A DNA stretch of 64,000 bases from Nitrosomonadales bacterium. GTDB taxonomy: Bacteria; Pseudomonadota; Gammaproteobacteria; Burkholderiales; Gallionellaceae. The DNA is taken from NCBI GenBank assembly GCA_016214695.1, contig JACRNY010000004.1, positions 248,001 through 312,000 on the forward strand, read 5' to 3'. Each line of letters starts with the position of its first letter. Positions within the stretch are counted from its first letter, which is position 1. A program made the position numbers and the translations under genes. Below the pieces are notes generated by a model. The model saw only the letters and a program-made list of their open reading frames with translations. It ran no database searches and was not told the DNA's origin. Below, piece by piece: positions 32,483 to 42,388 of this stretch.

Positions 32483-34584
32483 CTAGCTATTCAACTGCGC
32501 CTCGAATTCATCGATCGGCACCGGCCTGCCGAACAGGTAGCCCTGAAAGGCATGGCAGCCACGCAGATCGAGGAACTCGCGTTGTGCCTGGGTCTCCACC
32601 CCTTCCGCGATGACGAGCAAGCCCATCACCTCACTCATCGCGATGATGGTCTGCACGATCGCCGCATCGTTGGGGTCGCTGGCGATGTCGCGCACGAAGG
32701 ATTGATCGATCTTGATCTGGTCCAGCGGCAGGCGCTTGAGATATTGCAGCGAAGAATAGCCGGTGCCGAAGTCGTCCATCGAGAAACTCACCCCCAGCAA
32801 CCCGGTTTGGCACCGCTTTCAACCAGTTTATGCTGGACTTGTTTGACAAAGTCTTGCCGCCTGAACTGCCTGGCGCTGACATTCACCGCCAGCGACAGAT
32901 TGCGCGTCGACTCCCTGCCCTGCCAAAGTTTGAGCTGGGCGCATGCTATCTGCAACACCCACAATCCGATCGGCACGATGAGCCCGGTCTCCTCGGCCAG
33001 CGGGATGAATTGTGCGGGAGAGATCAGGCCGCGTTCGGGATGCTGCCAGCGCAACAGCACTTCCGCCCCCAGGGGACGGCCCCTGCTATCCACCTGTATC
33101 TGGTAATGCAGGCGGAACTGCCCCAGTTCGAGCGCATGGCGCAGATCCTCTTCCAGCTCGGCACGCGCCTCGATGGCGGCCTGCATCACCGGATCGTAGA
33201 AACGAATGGTATTGCGACCCGCCGTCTTGGCCTGATACATCGCCGTATCGGCGAATTTCAGCACATCATCCAGCGTCTGCTGGTGCCCGCGGAACAACAC
33301 GACGCCGATGCTCGGTGTCGTATGGTGCATATGGTTGGATAACTGATATGGCTGACTCAGGGCATCGCGGATCTTTTCGGCAACCAGATCGGCCTGCGCC
33401 GCCGCCTCGCCCGAGGTCGTGCTCAGGTTCTCCACCACCACGACGAACTCGTCCCCTCCCAGTCGCGCCACTGTGTCGCCATCGCGCACGCTGGCATTGA
33501 GGCGCTGCGCCACCTCGACCAGCAACTGGTCGCCGATGTCGTGCCCTTTGGTGTCGTTCAGTGTCTTGAAATTATCCAGGTCGAGGAACAATACCGCACC
33601 ATGCTGTCCGCTGCGCGCCCCGAAAGAGAAGGCCTGCTGCAGACGTTCGACCAGCAGACGGCGATTGGGCAGCTGGGTCAAGGAATCGTAGAACGCCAAT
33701 TGGTGTATCTGCGCTTCGGCCTCTTTGCGTTTGGTGATATCCGAGGAGGTCCCGACGTAGTGCAGCAGCTTGCCGCTGCTGTCGCGTATCTGGTTGATGC
33801 TCAACCAGCTCGGGAAGACCTCGCCGTTCTTGCGACGGTTCCATATCTCCCCCTCCCAATGGCCGGAATCATTGATGCTGCGCCACATCTCGTCATAGAA
33901 CAGCTTGTCATGACGCCCGGAGGCCAGGCAATGCGGATTCAACCCGTACACTTCAGCCAGGGTGTAGCCGGTGATGCGCGTGAACGCCGGATTGACCTCG
34001 ACGATATTGCCCCTGTCGTCGGTGATCATCACGCTGGAATAGCTGCTTTCGAACACTTGCGCCAGCATGTCGCGTTGCGTCACCAATCCTCTGGTATAGG
34101 CATCGTTGCTGCGGCAAAGGACGATGGCCTTGGCCAGATGCGACAGCACCGGCTGCAACATCGTGGTCAACGGCAGATCGGTCTCGGGGATCTCGGCGGC
34201 AAGCAGCACGATCACGCCGCAATTCTCGAGGGGAAGCCTGAGATAAGCCTTGTATTGAGTGTGCGTGCAGCGCAGTGCGGAAAGCAGCGCAGCCTCTTCG
34301 TCCACACGGACAGCATCCTGACAGAGCAGAGCGCATGGCAGATGGATGGGCTTGCCGATCTCGCCGATGAGATCGAAATCGCCGACCGCCGCATCGAGAC
34401 GCACCTCGATCTGCCCATTGGACTTATCACATGCGGAAACGTCGAGGCAGACGAACCCTGCCGAGAACGACGTGTGGTAGAGCAAGCGCTGCAGCGTGCG
34501 CGTCAGCAGCGATTTGAGGCTGATCTCGCTGCCGATGGTGACGACGAGGTCATACAGCACCGGCAGGACATCCTTGCGCACCAT
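32483..34584 (-). pseudogene. GAF-like/PAS/GGDEF/EAL gene broken by a deletion inside the EAL domain
   Basis: The 5' frame (34584 to 32788) gives 598 residues: an N-terminal region of about 170 residues that may be GAF-like, a PAS domain (FESSYSSVMITDDRGNIVEV), a GGDEF domain with an intact LGGDEF site, and the first half of an EAL domain (GAEVLLRWQHPERG, NVSARQF). It ends abruptly in SGAKPGCWG-stop. The rest of the EAL domain continues in another frame (32800 to 32483) from [16 protein letters not shown]. Between KPG and LGVSF about 27 residues normally found in EAL domains, including the metal-binding ELTES-type motif, are missing. The cause is therefore a frame-disrupting deletion rather than a one-base slip. 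The truncated product could still act as a diguanylate cyclase. The start lies one base after the FIST gene stop. Confidence 0.85.
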
Positions 34585-34585
34585 G

Positions 34586-35740
34586 CTACCAGCGCGCCGC
34601 GACTAAAGTGGCATTGTGGAAGAGAGGGTAACCGTGCACCGTCGAACCGCCGATCTCGCCAAGCGACAGCGCACCGGCTATTTGCGCCGCCTGAGCCAAT
34701 CCCGCGAACGCCTCCAGCTCGGCGGTCGCCATCTCCACACCCAGATGCAAGCGGCGTCCGGCGCAATAGAACAGCATCAGTTCGGCATCGCTGATATCCC
34801 CGTTCAGCGTTTTCAGACCTTCGGTCAGGTTGTGCAAAGTCTCGACCGTACGCACGGTCGGCGCTTTCAGCAGTGTGAGCACCGAGTTGGCCGGTACTTC
34901 GCCCACGCAGAACAACGAGCCGTCCTCCGCCAGCATGACGGGGATGCGCACCACCACGTGATGATTGGCGCGCACGATTCCGAACGGGAAGTGCACGCCA
35001 TATTGATAGAAATTCTCGGCCGTGACCTCTTCGCCGTAATGCTCGCGCACCAGTTCCTGGTAAACCTTGAATGCCGGTTGCCAGTCGATCTGCGAGATGC
35101 AGTTGCCATTGGTGGAGGTCGCATAGGAAGTGTGCGGATTGGTATGGTAGCCATGTTCCAGGATGGCGCCCTTGTGCGAAGTCAGCAACATCAGCAGCAC
35201 GCCGTTCTGCACCACGCGCACGCCATCGAACAGGCATGGCATCGGCTGGAACGTCTCGCTGCCCGCATTCGCCCCCGCGTAATGGACCCGATTGGCCAGA
35301 TGCAGATACAGGTCGTCGAGCAGCGTGCCGATGTTCGGCACCATGGCATCGAACAGCATGAACAACGTCACGTCGGGATTGTGATCGATCTGCTCACGAA
35401 GCTCGCCGGCTATCTTTTCGGCGACCTGGGACGCTTCGACAACATCCGTGGGCAGATTATCGTAGAGCTTGAAATACGGCATCTCCCGGAAGCACAGCAG
35501 CCAGACACCGCTGGTGCGGAAATGGCCGTCCTGGATCAGGGCCGGGAAGATGGCGCCGACCAGCGGGACGCCGCGCCCGGAACAGGCCGCCTGCACCAAC
35601 CCCACCTTGTCCTTCTCCGCCTCCGGCAATAATGCACAGACCCCCAGCTTGGGATGGCGCGCCTGCAATTCCGCCAGTTTCCCGTCCAACTCGGCTGCCT
35701 CGATCACAGGCAGGTAATGCATCATGCTCCCCTTGCTCAT
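34586..35740 (-). CDS. FIST-domain sensory protein
   Basis: A 384-residue cytoplasmic protein with FIST N (about 25-215) and FIST C (about 225-365) domains, proposed to bind small ligands such as amino acids. Recognisable parts are VGAIFPALIQDGHFRTSGVWLL, then ILEHGYHTN and, near the end, ALSLGEIGGSTV, the G-E-I/F-G pattern of FIST C. The ATG at 35740 follows GGGAGACGAG; a TTG four codons upstream is less likely. It is the first gene of the cluster FIST - GGDEF/EAL - HD-GYP - GGDEF, which suggests it feeds a signal to the c-di-GMP enzymes downstream. Confidence 0.88.
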   Translation of the reverse strand: MSKGSMMHYLPVIEAAELDGKLAELQARHPKLGVCALLPEAEKDKVGLVQAACSGRGVPLVGAIFPALIQDGHFRTSGVWLLCFREMPYFKLYDNLPTDVVEASQVAEKIAGELREQIDHNPDVTLFMLFDAMVPNIGTLLDDLYLHLANRVHYAGANAGSETFQPMPCLFDGVRVVQNGVLLMLLTSHKGAILEHGYHTNPHTSYATSTNGNCISQIDWQPAFKVYQELVREHYGEEVTAENFYQYGVHFPFGIVRANHHVVVRIPVMLAEDGSLFCVGEVPANSVLTLLKAPTVRTVETLHNLTEGLKTLNGDISDAELMLFYCAGRRLHLGVEMATAELEAFAGLAQAAQIAGALSLGEIGGSTVHGYPLFHNATLVAARW

Positions 35741-35805
35741 CTCGTCTCCCAACGATTCCGGTTACAGCTTGTTTTTCTGGTTAATCGGTCCTGTGCAATG
35801 ATGCT

Positions 35806-36591
35806 TTAGCCAACTCCGTCGAATATCCACGCATCCATCGAAAGTATACCGAATGTCGTCACTGCGTTCATGTGATGTGCATCCTCCAGTTTCGATGCGG
35901 CCCCCATCGCCACGAACAAGGGAAGCAAATGTTCGTCGCTAGGATGGTTCTGTACGGCATGCGGGGCAAGTGCACGGTAAGCGCAAAGCGCATCGACATC
36001 CCCCGCCCCTATCCTGGACGCGATCCAGTCGCGGAACTCGGTCACCCAGTCGGGCACCGGCTCCCCCTGCGGGTGTCGCATCACCGCGCGCAGATTATGC
36101 GTGATGGCCCCGCTGCCGACGATCAGCACCCCCTGCTCGCGCAAGGGGCGCAACGCACGCCCCACGGCGAGATGCCAGGCCGGGTCGCGCTGCGGTTGCA
36201 GGGAGAGTTGCGCGACGGGGATATCCGCCTGCGGATACATGATACTCAACGGCACCCAGGCGCCGTGATCCAGTCCATGGGTATCATCCAGCTGCACCGC
36301 GATGCACGAGCGCTGCAACAACTCCGCGGCGGCTTCCGCCATCTGCGGAGCGCCGGGAGCCGGATAGCGCAAACGGTAAAGTTCTTCGGGGAATCCGCTG
36401 AAATCGTGGATGGTGTCGGGGCGCACAGCGCGGCTTATGGTCGCGATCTGCGATTCCCAATGCGCGGAGATGACCAGGATGGCGGAAGGCCTGGGCAAGC
36501 GATCGCCCAGATCGCGCCAGGCTGCACCCGTCTCGCCTGCGTCGAGCGGCAAGGTGGGGGCGCCATGCGAAAGGAACAGGACAGGCATCAT
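35806..36591 (-). CDS. DODA-type extradiol aromatic ring-opening dioxygenase
   Basis: A 261-residue member of the class III extradiol dioxygenase family close to YgiD/4,5-DOPA dioxygenase. The metal and catalytic histidines are in FLSHGAPTLPLD (H9), ISAHWES, THGLDHGAWVPL and HPSDEHLLPLFVA. The native substrate is unknown for most bacterial members. It is divergent from the aldo/keto reductase gene. The start MMPVLFLSHG is normal for the family. Confidence 0.92.
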   Translation of the reverse strand: MMPVLFLSHGAPTLPLDAGETGAAWRDLGDRLPRPSAILVISAHWESQIATISRAVRPDTIHDFSGFPEELYRLRYPAPGAPQMAEAAAELLQRSCIAVQLDDTHGLDHGAWVPLSIMYPQADIPVAQLSLQPQRDPAWHLAVGRALRPLREQGVLIVGSGAITHNLRAVMRHPQGEPVPDWVTEFRDWIASRIGAGDVDALCAYRALAPHAVQNHPSDEHLLPLFVAMGAASKLEDAHHMNAVTTFGILSMDAWIFDGVG

Positions 36592-36653
36592 GATGGGCAG
36601 ATGCTAGCATGCGGAAGAGATAAAATACCCTCGTCAAAACCCCTGGGGGAATC

Positions 36654-37688
36654 ATGGAATATCGACGATTGGGTGGTAGCGATATGCAGGTATCGGCGCT
36701 GTCGCTCGGCACCATGACCTTCGGCGAACAGAACAGCGAAGCCGAGGCGCATGCACAGCTGGATTATGCCGTCGCACACGGCGTCAATTTCATCGACACC
36801 GCCGAGATGTACCCTGTCGCTCCGCGTGCCGAGACCGTGCATCGCACCGAAAGCCATATCGGTACATGGCTCAGGCATCAGCAGCGCGACAAGCTCATCG
36901 TCGCCACCAAGATCGCCGGCCCCGCGCGCGGCTTCAACTGGATACGCGGTACGCCGCGCATCAACCGTGAACACATCGCCGCCGCCATCGACGCCAGCCT
37001 GCGCCGGCTGCAGACCGACTATGTGGACCTGTACCAGATCCACTGGCCGGATCGTTATGTGCCGATGTTCGGATCGACCAGTTACGATGTCAGCCAGGAG
37101 CGCGATGCCGTGCCCATCGCCGAGCAATTGCAGGCACTGGCCGAACTGGTCAAGGCAGGCAAGGTGCGCCACATCGGCCTTTCCAATGAAACCCCCTGGG
37201 GTGTCGGCGAGTTCGTGCGTTGCGCCGAGCAGCTTGGCTTGCCCAGGATCGTCAGTGTGCAGAATGCCTATAACCTGATGAACCGCACCTTCGAGAACGG
37301 CCTCGCCGAGGTATGCCATCACGGCAACGTCGGCCTGTTGGCCTATAGCCCGCTGGCCTTTGGCTGGCTCAGCGGCAAATATATCAACGACCCGAACGCC
37401 CAAGGCCGCATAACCCTCTTCCCCAACTTCGGCCAGCGCTACGCCAAGATCAATGTGCCGCCTGCCACCAGAGAGTACATGCGCATCGCGCAGGAGGCCG
37501 GACTCACCCCGGCGACGATGGCGCTCGCCTACGCCAGAACGCGCTGGTTCGTCAGCAGCGTCATCCTCGGCGCAACGACGCTGGAACAGCTGAAGGAGGA
37601 TCTGGGCAGTGCCGAGATTTCGTTATCCAGGGAGGTGCTGGAAAAGATCGAGGCGGTGCACAGGATGTACCCGAATCCGGCACCGTGA
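36654..37688 (+). CDS. Aldo/keto reductase, Tas-like
   Basis: NADP(H)-dependent aldo/keto reductase of 344 residues. It has SLGTMTFGEQNSEAEA at the N-terminus, the catalytic Asp/Tyr segment NFIDTAEMYPV, the catalytic-Lys strand LIVATKIAGPARG and the catalytic-His strand YLDLYQIHWPD-like VDLYQIHWPDR. The C-terminal cofactor segment VSSVILGATTLEQLKEDL is also present. Resemblance is strongest to E. coli Tas. The start follows GGGGGAA. Physiological substrate unknown. Confidence 0.93.
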   Translation: MEYRRLGGSDMQVSALSLGTMTFGEQNSEAEAHAQLDYAVAHGVNFIDTAEMYPVAPRAETVHRTESHIGTWLRHQQRDKLIVATKIAGPARGFNWIRGTPRINREHIAAAIDASLRRLQTDYVDLYQIHWPDRYVPMFGSTSYDVSQERDAVPIAEQLQALAELVKAGKVRHIGLSNETPWGVGEFVRCAEQLGLPRIVSVQNAYNLMNRTFENGLAEVCHHGNVGLLAYSPLAFGWLSGKYINDPNAQGRITLFPNFGQRYAKINVPPATREYMRIAQEAGLTPATMALAYARTRWFVSSVILGATTLEQLKEDLGSAEISLSREVLEKIEAVHRMYPNPAP

Positions 37689-37807
37689 AACCCGCGGGGA
37701 GCGTGTGATGCTCCTGCAGGATGAACCTCCTTCCCGTTACATTTCCCTCCAGGCACAAGGTTAAGCTATCATACGCCCGCTGATATCAGTCACTTAGGGA
37801 GGGGTAC

Positions 37808-38200
37808 ATGGTTAAGAAGATCGTTGCGGCATTGCTCATCGTCATCGCAGGTGGCGCCTGGGGCTATCTGGATTACATGAACAAGCAGGAGATAAAGGCC
37901 GCCGAAGAGATGCGCCAGGCAATGGCGGAAGCGCGTGCACAGGCACTGGCAAGGGAAAAGGCCGCCGCCGAAGCCAAAGCGAAATTCGAAGCAATGATCC
38001 TCGCCGAGCTGACAGCTTGCAAACAGACTGCGGAAAAAGCCAAAACGGATTTCCTGGAAGCCAACAAGAAACCGGTGAAACGCAAACCCGGCCAATTCAC
38101 CGTCCCTGCCGCAATCCAGGAAGAAGCCAACAAGACAGTGGAAGCAGCCAACGCGGCATGCCAGTCTGCGTACGACACACGCCTGGCAAGCGGTTCTTGA
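37808..38200 (+). CDS. Small membrane-anchored hypothetical protein
   Basis: A 130-residue protein with a single N-terminal membrane helix (IVAALLIVIAGGAWGYLDYM), then a charged helical region with an Ala/Glu/Lys-rich coiled-coil appearance (EEMRQAMAEARAQALAREKA). Two cysteines lie near residues 76 and 118. The helix may be an uncleaved anchor, leaving the rest in the periplasm. No known domain recognised. The start follows GGGAGGGG. Confidence 0.75.
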   Translation: MVKKIVAALLIVIAGGAWGYLDYMNKQEIKAAEEMRQAMAEARAQALAREKAAAEAKAKFEAMILAELTACKQTAEKAKTDFLEANKKPVKRKPGQFTVPAAIQEEANKTVEAANAACQSAYDTRLASGS

Positions 38201-38210
38201 TAATATCTGC

Positions 38211-38441
38211 TCAGCGTTCTTCGTCTTTTGGCAGCAGGCAAGCCGGTTCCTTGCAGCCGAAGACGGAGAAGTAACGCCACCATATCACCAGCAGGATCGG
38301 GAACAGCAGCAGCCATAGCCAGTTGCCGTCATCCGCCAGAGACAACTCTCCCCGCCACCAGGCGACCGTCACCTTGACGGAAGCGACCAGCAATCCCAGC
38401 AACACCACCAGCAATAACGGCCGCAGCAATGCCTGTTTCAT
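38211..38441 (-). CDS. Small two-helix membrane protein
   Basis: A 76-residue protein with two hydrophobic helices (PLLLVVLLGLLVASVKVTV and WLWLLLFPILLVIWW) and a short C-terminal tail with two cysteines (FGCKEPACLL). No family recognised. The ATG at 38441 overlaps the end of zapE in the same direction; AGGG precedes it. Probably the last gene of the purT-VOC-zapE unit. Confidence 0.65.
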   Translation of the reverse strand: MKQALLRPLLLVVLLGLLVASVKVTVAWWRGELSLADDGNWLWLLLFPILLVIWWRYFSVFGCKEPACLLPKDEER

Positions 38442-38449
38442 ATCCCTGT

Positions 38450-39598
38450 TCAACGCAGCACCTTATGTTCAGTCAACGACACGCCGCGGCTGTGATGAGG
38501 CAACTCCAGATAACGCCGCGTCTGCATCTCGGTCAGCCGGCTGGCGATACGCTGCGCCTCGCTGTCGCGTTCCCCATCGCGATATAACTCATCCAGTCCG
38601 GTTTCGAACGAAGCCACCAGCTTGACGTGATTGTCATACAGCACATCGATCAGCCAGGTGAAACGCCTTGCAGCAGCGCCATTGTCTGCAGACATCTGCG
38701 GGATGGCTGATATGAACACCGTCGGATAGCGATGGGCGATCTCCAGATAATCCGACTGGTCGTGATTGCCGCCGCAGATCACGTTGAAATCGAACCAGAC
38801 GACCTCGCGCGAGTGCCGCAGGACGGGGATGCCGATGTTGCGCACCCGAATGGAATCGGTTTCGGCATGCATGCCGGCAGTGAGGCGCTGGTACAGCGAC
38901 AGCATGTGCCGCGCGGTCGCGGGATCGCCGGCCTGCATGAACAAGGGATCGCGTGCCATCTGCAGCATGCGGTAGTCGGTGTCGCTGTCGAGATGGATGA
39001 CTTTCAGTTCGCGCTGGAGCAAAGCGATGGCCGGCAGAAAATTCTGCCGCTGCAAACCGTTGGGGTACAAACCGTCCGGCGGATAGTTGGACGTGGTGAG
39101 CAGCACCACACCGCGTTCGAGCAGCGCCTGCAGCAGACGTCCAAGTATCATCGCGTCGGCGATGTCGTCCACATGGAACTCATCCAGACACAGTAGGCGG
39201 GTGGAACGTTCGATCTGGTCGGCCAGCGCGATCAGCGGGTCGCGCTCATGCGCGAGCCGCTTCATCTCCTGATGCACTTCGACCATGAAATTATGGAAAT
39301 GGATGCGGCGTTTGCGACGGTACGGCAGGCAATGATAGAAGCCGTCCATCAGGAAAGTCTTGCCACGCCCGACTCCGCCCCAGATGTACAGCCCCTTCGG
39401 CACATCCGGACTCAGCAGGCTGCGCCCGAGGAACTGGTTGCGCCTGGCCTTGAACTCGACCAGTTGTTGCCACAGCGTCTCCAGTTCATCGATGGCCGCG
39501 ATCTGCCGCACATCGCAAACGAAGCCGGCCTTGTCGCAAGCATTCTGATACCAGGCTTTCGGGCTCATTTCCGTGTCCTGTACGGGGCGTTGCGTCAT
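38450..39598 (-). CDS. zapE: Cell division protein ZapE (AFG1-family ATPase)
   Basis: A 382-residue P-loop ATPase of the AFG1/ZapE family, which binds FtsZ at the constricting ring in E. coli. Walker A is GGVGRGKT (K80), Walker B LLCLDEFHVDD, and the sensor stretch is VVLLTTSNYPPDGLYPNGLQR. The ATG at 39598 shares its A with the TGA of the upstream VOC gene (TGATG). A later ATG (MSPKAWY) 10 codons in is the alternative start. Confidence 0.94.
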   Translation of the reverse strand: MTQRPVQDTEMSPKAWYQNACDKAGFVCDVRQIAAIDELETLWQQLVEFKARRNQFLGRSLLSPDVPKGLYIWGGVGRGKTFLMDGFYHCLPYRRKRRIHFHNFMVEVHQEMKRLAHERDPLIALADQIERSTRLLCLDEFHVDDIADAMILGRLLQALLERGVVLLTTSNYPPDGLYPNGLQRQNFLPAIALLQRELKVIHLDSDTDYRMLQMARDPLFMQAGDPATARHMLSLYQRLTAGMHAETDSIRVRNIGIPVLRHSREVVWFDFNVICGGNHDQSDYLEIAHRYPTVFISAIPQMSADNGAAARRFTWLIDVLYDNHVKLVASFETGLDELYRDGERDSEAQRIASRLTEMQTRRYLELPHHSRGVSLTEHKVLR

Positions 39599-39969
39599 CA
39601 GGCGACCTCGATGAATTCCAGCGCATTCATGTCCGGATCGCGGCAAAAGATGGCGCGACGCCCGGATCTGCTTTGCGTATAAGCGATGCCAGCCGCATCC
39701 AGGCGTGCCTGCAAGCTGCTCAGGTCTCGCACCGCCAGTGCCACATGCCGGTCACGCCCGCCATGCGCAGGCCGCTGCAAACCGGCTTCCGGGTCGGGCA
39801 ACTGCATCAGGTGTATCTGCTGTCCCGGTGCGATGTCATACCATATCCCGGCAAAACCAAGATCGGGACGCTTGCTGTCCGGGCGCAGCCCCAGTGTGTC
39901 TTCATAGAACACGCGTGACCTGGCCAAGTCGCCGCTCAGAAAGGTCGCGTGGTGGATGCCGCTGATCAT
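39598..39969 (-). CDS. VOC (glyoxalase/bleomycin-resistance) superfamily protein
   Basis: A 123-residue single-module vicinal-oxygen-chelate protein. It begins [28 protein letters not shown], ends FCRDPDMNALEFIEV, and has the central DRHVALAV, giving the usual His/His/Glu metal set (H6 or H7, H75, E120 approximate). Such proteins include dioxygenases, glyoxalases and epimerases; the substrate cannot be told. It starts within the purT stop (TGATG) and ends within the zapE start. Confidence 0.88.
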   Translation of the reverse strand: MISGIHHATFLSGDLARSRVFYEDTLGLRPDSKRPDLGFAGIWYDIAPGQQIHLMQLPDPEAGLQRPAHGGRDRHVALAVRDLSSLQARLDAAGIAYTQSRSGRRAIFCRDPDMNALEFIEVA

Positions 39970-41174
39970 CAGATTTTGACTGGCACGACCTTGCTGGCCG
40001 CCAGCTTGGCGCGCGCCCTCGCCTCATCGGTATCCTTGCCATTGGCCAGTGCCACGCCCATACGGCGACGCTTGAACGACTCCGGCTTGCCGAAGAGGCG
40101 GATATCGGATTCCGGCACGCGCAGCGCCTCGTCCACGCCCTTGAAGGAAATACCCTTCTCGTCCATCTGTCCGTAGATGACGGCGGAAGCGCCGGTCGCA
40201 CGCAGCGAAGTATCGACCGGCAGGCCGAGGATAGCCCTGGCATGCAGTTCGAACTCGTTGAAGCGCTGGGAACACATGGTGACCATGCCGGTGTCGTGCG
40301 GACGCGGGCTGACTTCGGAGAACCACACCATGTCGCCCTTCACGAACAGCTCGACGCCGAACAGCCCCTGCCCGCCCAGATCGTCGGTGACTTTCTTCGC
40401 GATCTCGCGCGAACGCTGCAAGGCCTTTTCCGTCATCGCCATCGGTTGCCAGCTCTCGACGTAATCGCCATGCACCTGCACGTGGCCGATGGGATCGCAG
40501 AAATGCGTTTCGATCTTGCCGTCGCGGCCCAGCGCACGCACGGTAAGCTGGGTGATCTCATAATCGAAATCGATGAAACCCTCGACGATGACCCTGCCCT
40601 GATTCACGCGCGAACCGCTGGCGGCGTAGTCCCATGCGGTCTTCACATCGGCGGGGCCATCGAGCTTGGACTGGCCCTTGCCGGAAGAAGACATCACCGG
40701 TTTGACGATACAGGGATAACCGATGCCGCCATCGATGGCAGCCTGCAGCTCATTCAGGCTGTCGGCGAACTTGTACGGCGAGGTCGGCAATCCCAGCGTC
40801 TCGGCCGCCAGGCGTCGGATGCCTTCGCGGTTCATGGTGAGCTGGGCGGCGCGCGCGGTGGGGATGACGCGCTGCCCTTCCCGCTCCAGTTGCACCAGCA
40901 TGTCGGTGGCGATGGCCTCGATCTCTGGCACGACCAGGTCGGGTCTTTCCTTTTCGATCAGCGCGCGCAAGGCTGCGCCGTCGGCCATGTTGATGACATG
41001 GGCGCGGTGCGCCACCTGATGACCGGGGGCGTTCTCATAGCGGTCGACCGCGATGACTTCCACGCCGAGTCGTTGCAGCGCGATGATGACCTCCTTGCCG
41101 AGTTCGCCGCTGCCGAGCAGCATGACCTTGGTGGCGGAGGGACTGAGCGGGGTGCCGAGGGTGAGCGGTTTCAT
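39969..41174 (-). CDS. purT: Formate-dependent phosphoribosylglycinamide formyltransferase
   Basis: PurT makes formyl-GAR from GAR, formate and ATP, an alternative to folate-dependent PurN. The product has 401 residues with an ATP-grasp fold. It shows [21 protein letters not shown] at the N-terminus, [10 protein letters not shown], the ATP-grasp loop [14 protein letters not shown], and [24 protein letters not shown] toward the C-terminus. The ATG at 41174 heads a coupled unit with the VOC gene and zapE. Confidence 0.97.
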   Translation of the reverse strand: MKPLTLGTPLSPSATKVMLLGSGELGKEVIIALQRLGVEVIAVDRYENAPGHQVAHRAHVINMADGAALRALIEKERPDLVVPEIEAIATDMLVQLEREGQRVIPTARAAQLTMNREGIRRLAAETLGLPTSPYKFADSLNELQAAIDGGIGYPCIVKPVMSSSGKGQSKLDGPADVKTAWDYAASGSRVNQGRVIVEGFIDFDYEITQLTVRALGRDGKIETHFCDPIGHVQVHGDYVESWQPMAMTEKALQRSREIAKKVTDDLGGQGLFGVELFVKGDMVWFSEVSPRPHDTGMVTMCSQRFNEFELHARAILGLPVDTSLRATGASAVIYGQMDEKGISFKGVDEALRVPESDIRLFGKPESFKRRRMGVALANGKDTDEARARAKLAASKVVPVKI

Positions 41175-41292
41175 GGGATGTGCAGGGGAAAAGTTGAGAT
41201 GCCAAAATTATACACAGGGGAGTAACATAGCTCTGCCATTCTGATCTTTGAATTTCCGGTTATTTCTTCTGAACTTTCTAGGGAGCGCTACC

Positions 41293-42342
41293 ATGACGAA
41301 CATCGTGCAATTGCTGGGTGAAGAGGCCGACCATCTGTTGAAGCATCGCTGTGCCGGGATACCGAAGGAAGCCATTCACCTGCCCGGCCCGGACTATGTG
41401 GACCGTGTGGTGGCGATCAAGGACCGCAAGACCGCGGTGCTGCGCAGTCTGCAGACCCTTTACGGCCACGGCCGCCTCGCCAACACCGGCTATCTTTCCA
41501 TCCTGCCGGTGGATCAGGGCGTGGAACACTCCGGTGGAGCCTCTTTCGCGCCCAACCCCATCTATTTCGACCCGGAGAACATCACCCGCCTCGCCATCGA
41601 AGCCGGCTGCAACGGCGTGGCCTCCACGCTGGGCGTTCTTGCTTCCGTCGCGCGCAAATATGCGCACAAGGTCCCGTTCATCGTGAAGATCAACCACAAC
41701 GAACTGCTCACCTATCCCAACGAATTCGACCAGACGCTGTTCGCCAGCGTGGACCAGGCCTTCGACATGGGCGCGGTGGCCGTGGGCGCGACGGTGTTCT
41801 TCGGCTCGGACCAGTCGCGCCGCCAGATCATCGAGGTCTCCGAAGCGTTCCAGCACGCGCACGAGCTCGGCTTGGCGACGATACTCTGGGCCTACCTGCG
41901 CAATCCCGCATTCAAGACTGCCGACAAGGACTACCATGTCGCCGCCGACCTGACCGGTCAGGCCAATCACCTCGCCGTCACCATCAACGCCGACATCGTG
42001 AAACAGAAGATGGCCGAGAACAACGGCGGCTACAACGCCATCAAGTTCGGCAAGACCAGTTCAAAAGTCTATAGCGACCTCACTACCGATCACCCCATCG
42101 ATCTGGTGCGCTATCAGGTGGCCAACTGCTATATGGGGCGCGCGGGATTGATCAACTCGGGCGGCGAATCAGGCAAGGACGACCTGCACCAGGCCGTGCG
42201 CACCGCGGTCATCAACAAGCGCGCGGGCGGCATGGGACTCATCCTCGGACGCAAGGCCTTCCAGAAGCCGATGCCGGACGGCGTGGCGCTGATCAATGCG
42301 GTACAGGATGTCTACCTGGATACGAAGGTGACAGTAGCCTGA
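41293..42342 (+). CDS. Class I fructose-bisphosphate aldolase (DhnA/FbaB type)
   Basis: Schiff-base aldolase of 349 residues of the archaeal-type class I family (DhnA/FbaB). Family segments: [48 protein letters not shown] and the probable Schiff-base lysine in [10 protein letters not shown]. The real start is the ATG at 41293 after AGGGAGCG; the frame extends 15 codons upstream without support. Works in glycolysis/gluconeogenesis. A palindrome follows the stop. Confidence 0.94.
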   Translation: MTNIVQLLGEEADHLLKHRCAGIPKEAIHLPGPDYVDRVVAIKDRKTAVLRSLQTLYGHGRLANTGYLSILPVDQGVEHSGGASFAPNPIYFDPENITRLAIEAGCNGVASTLGVLASVARKYAHKVPFIVKINHNELLTYPNEFDQTLFASVDQAFDMGAVAVGATVFFGSDQSRRQIIEVSEAFQHAHELGLATILWAYLRNPAFKTADKDYHVAADLTGQANHLAVTINADIVKQKMAENNGGYNAIKFGKTSSKVYSDLTTDHPIDLVRYQVANCYMGRAGLINSGGESGKDDLHQAVRTAVINKRAGGMGLILGRKAFQKPMPDGVALINAVQDVYLDTKVTVA

Positions 42343-42359
42343 AGTGATGTGGTAGTTCC

Positions 42360-42388
42360 GGTCTGATCCGCTGATGCGGGATCAGACC
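42360..42388. terminator. Possible hairpin between convergent aldolase and HD genes
   Basis: GGTCTGATCC (42360-42369) pairs perfectly with GGATCAGACC (42379-42388). There is no clear T run on either strand, and the hairpin includes the stop of the HD gene, so termination is uncertain. Confidence 0.4.

Noticed and set aside
34586-35740. FIST gene as a split or frameshifted chemoreceptor-like gene
   Set aside because: Both FIST N and FIST C are complete in one frame with a good start and stop.
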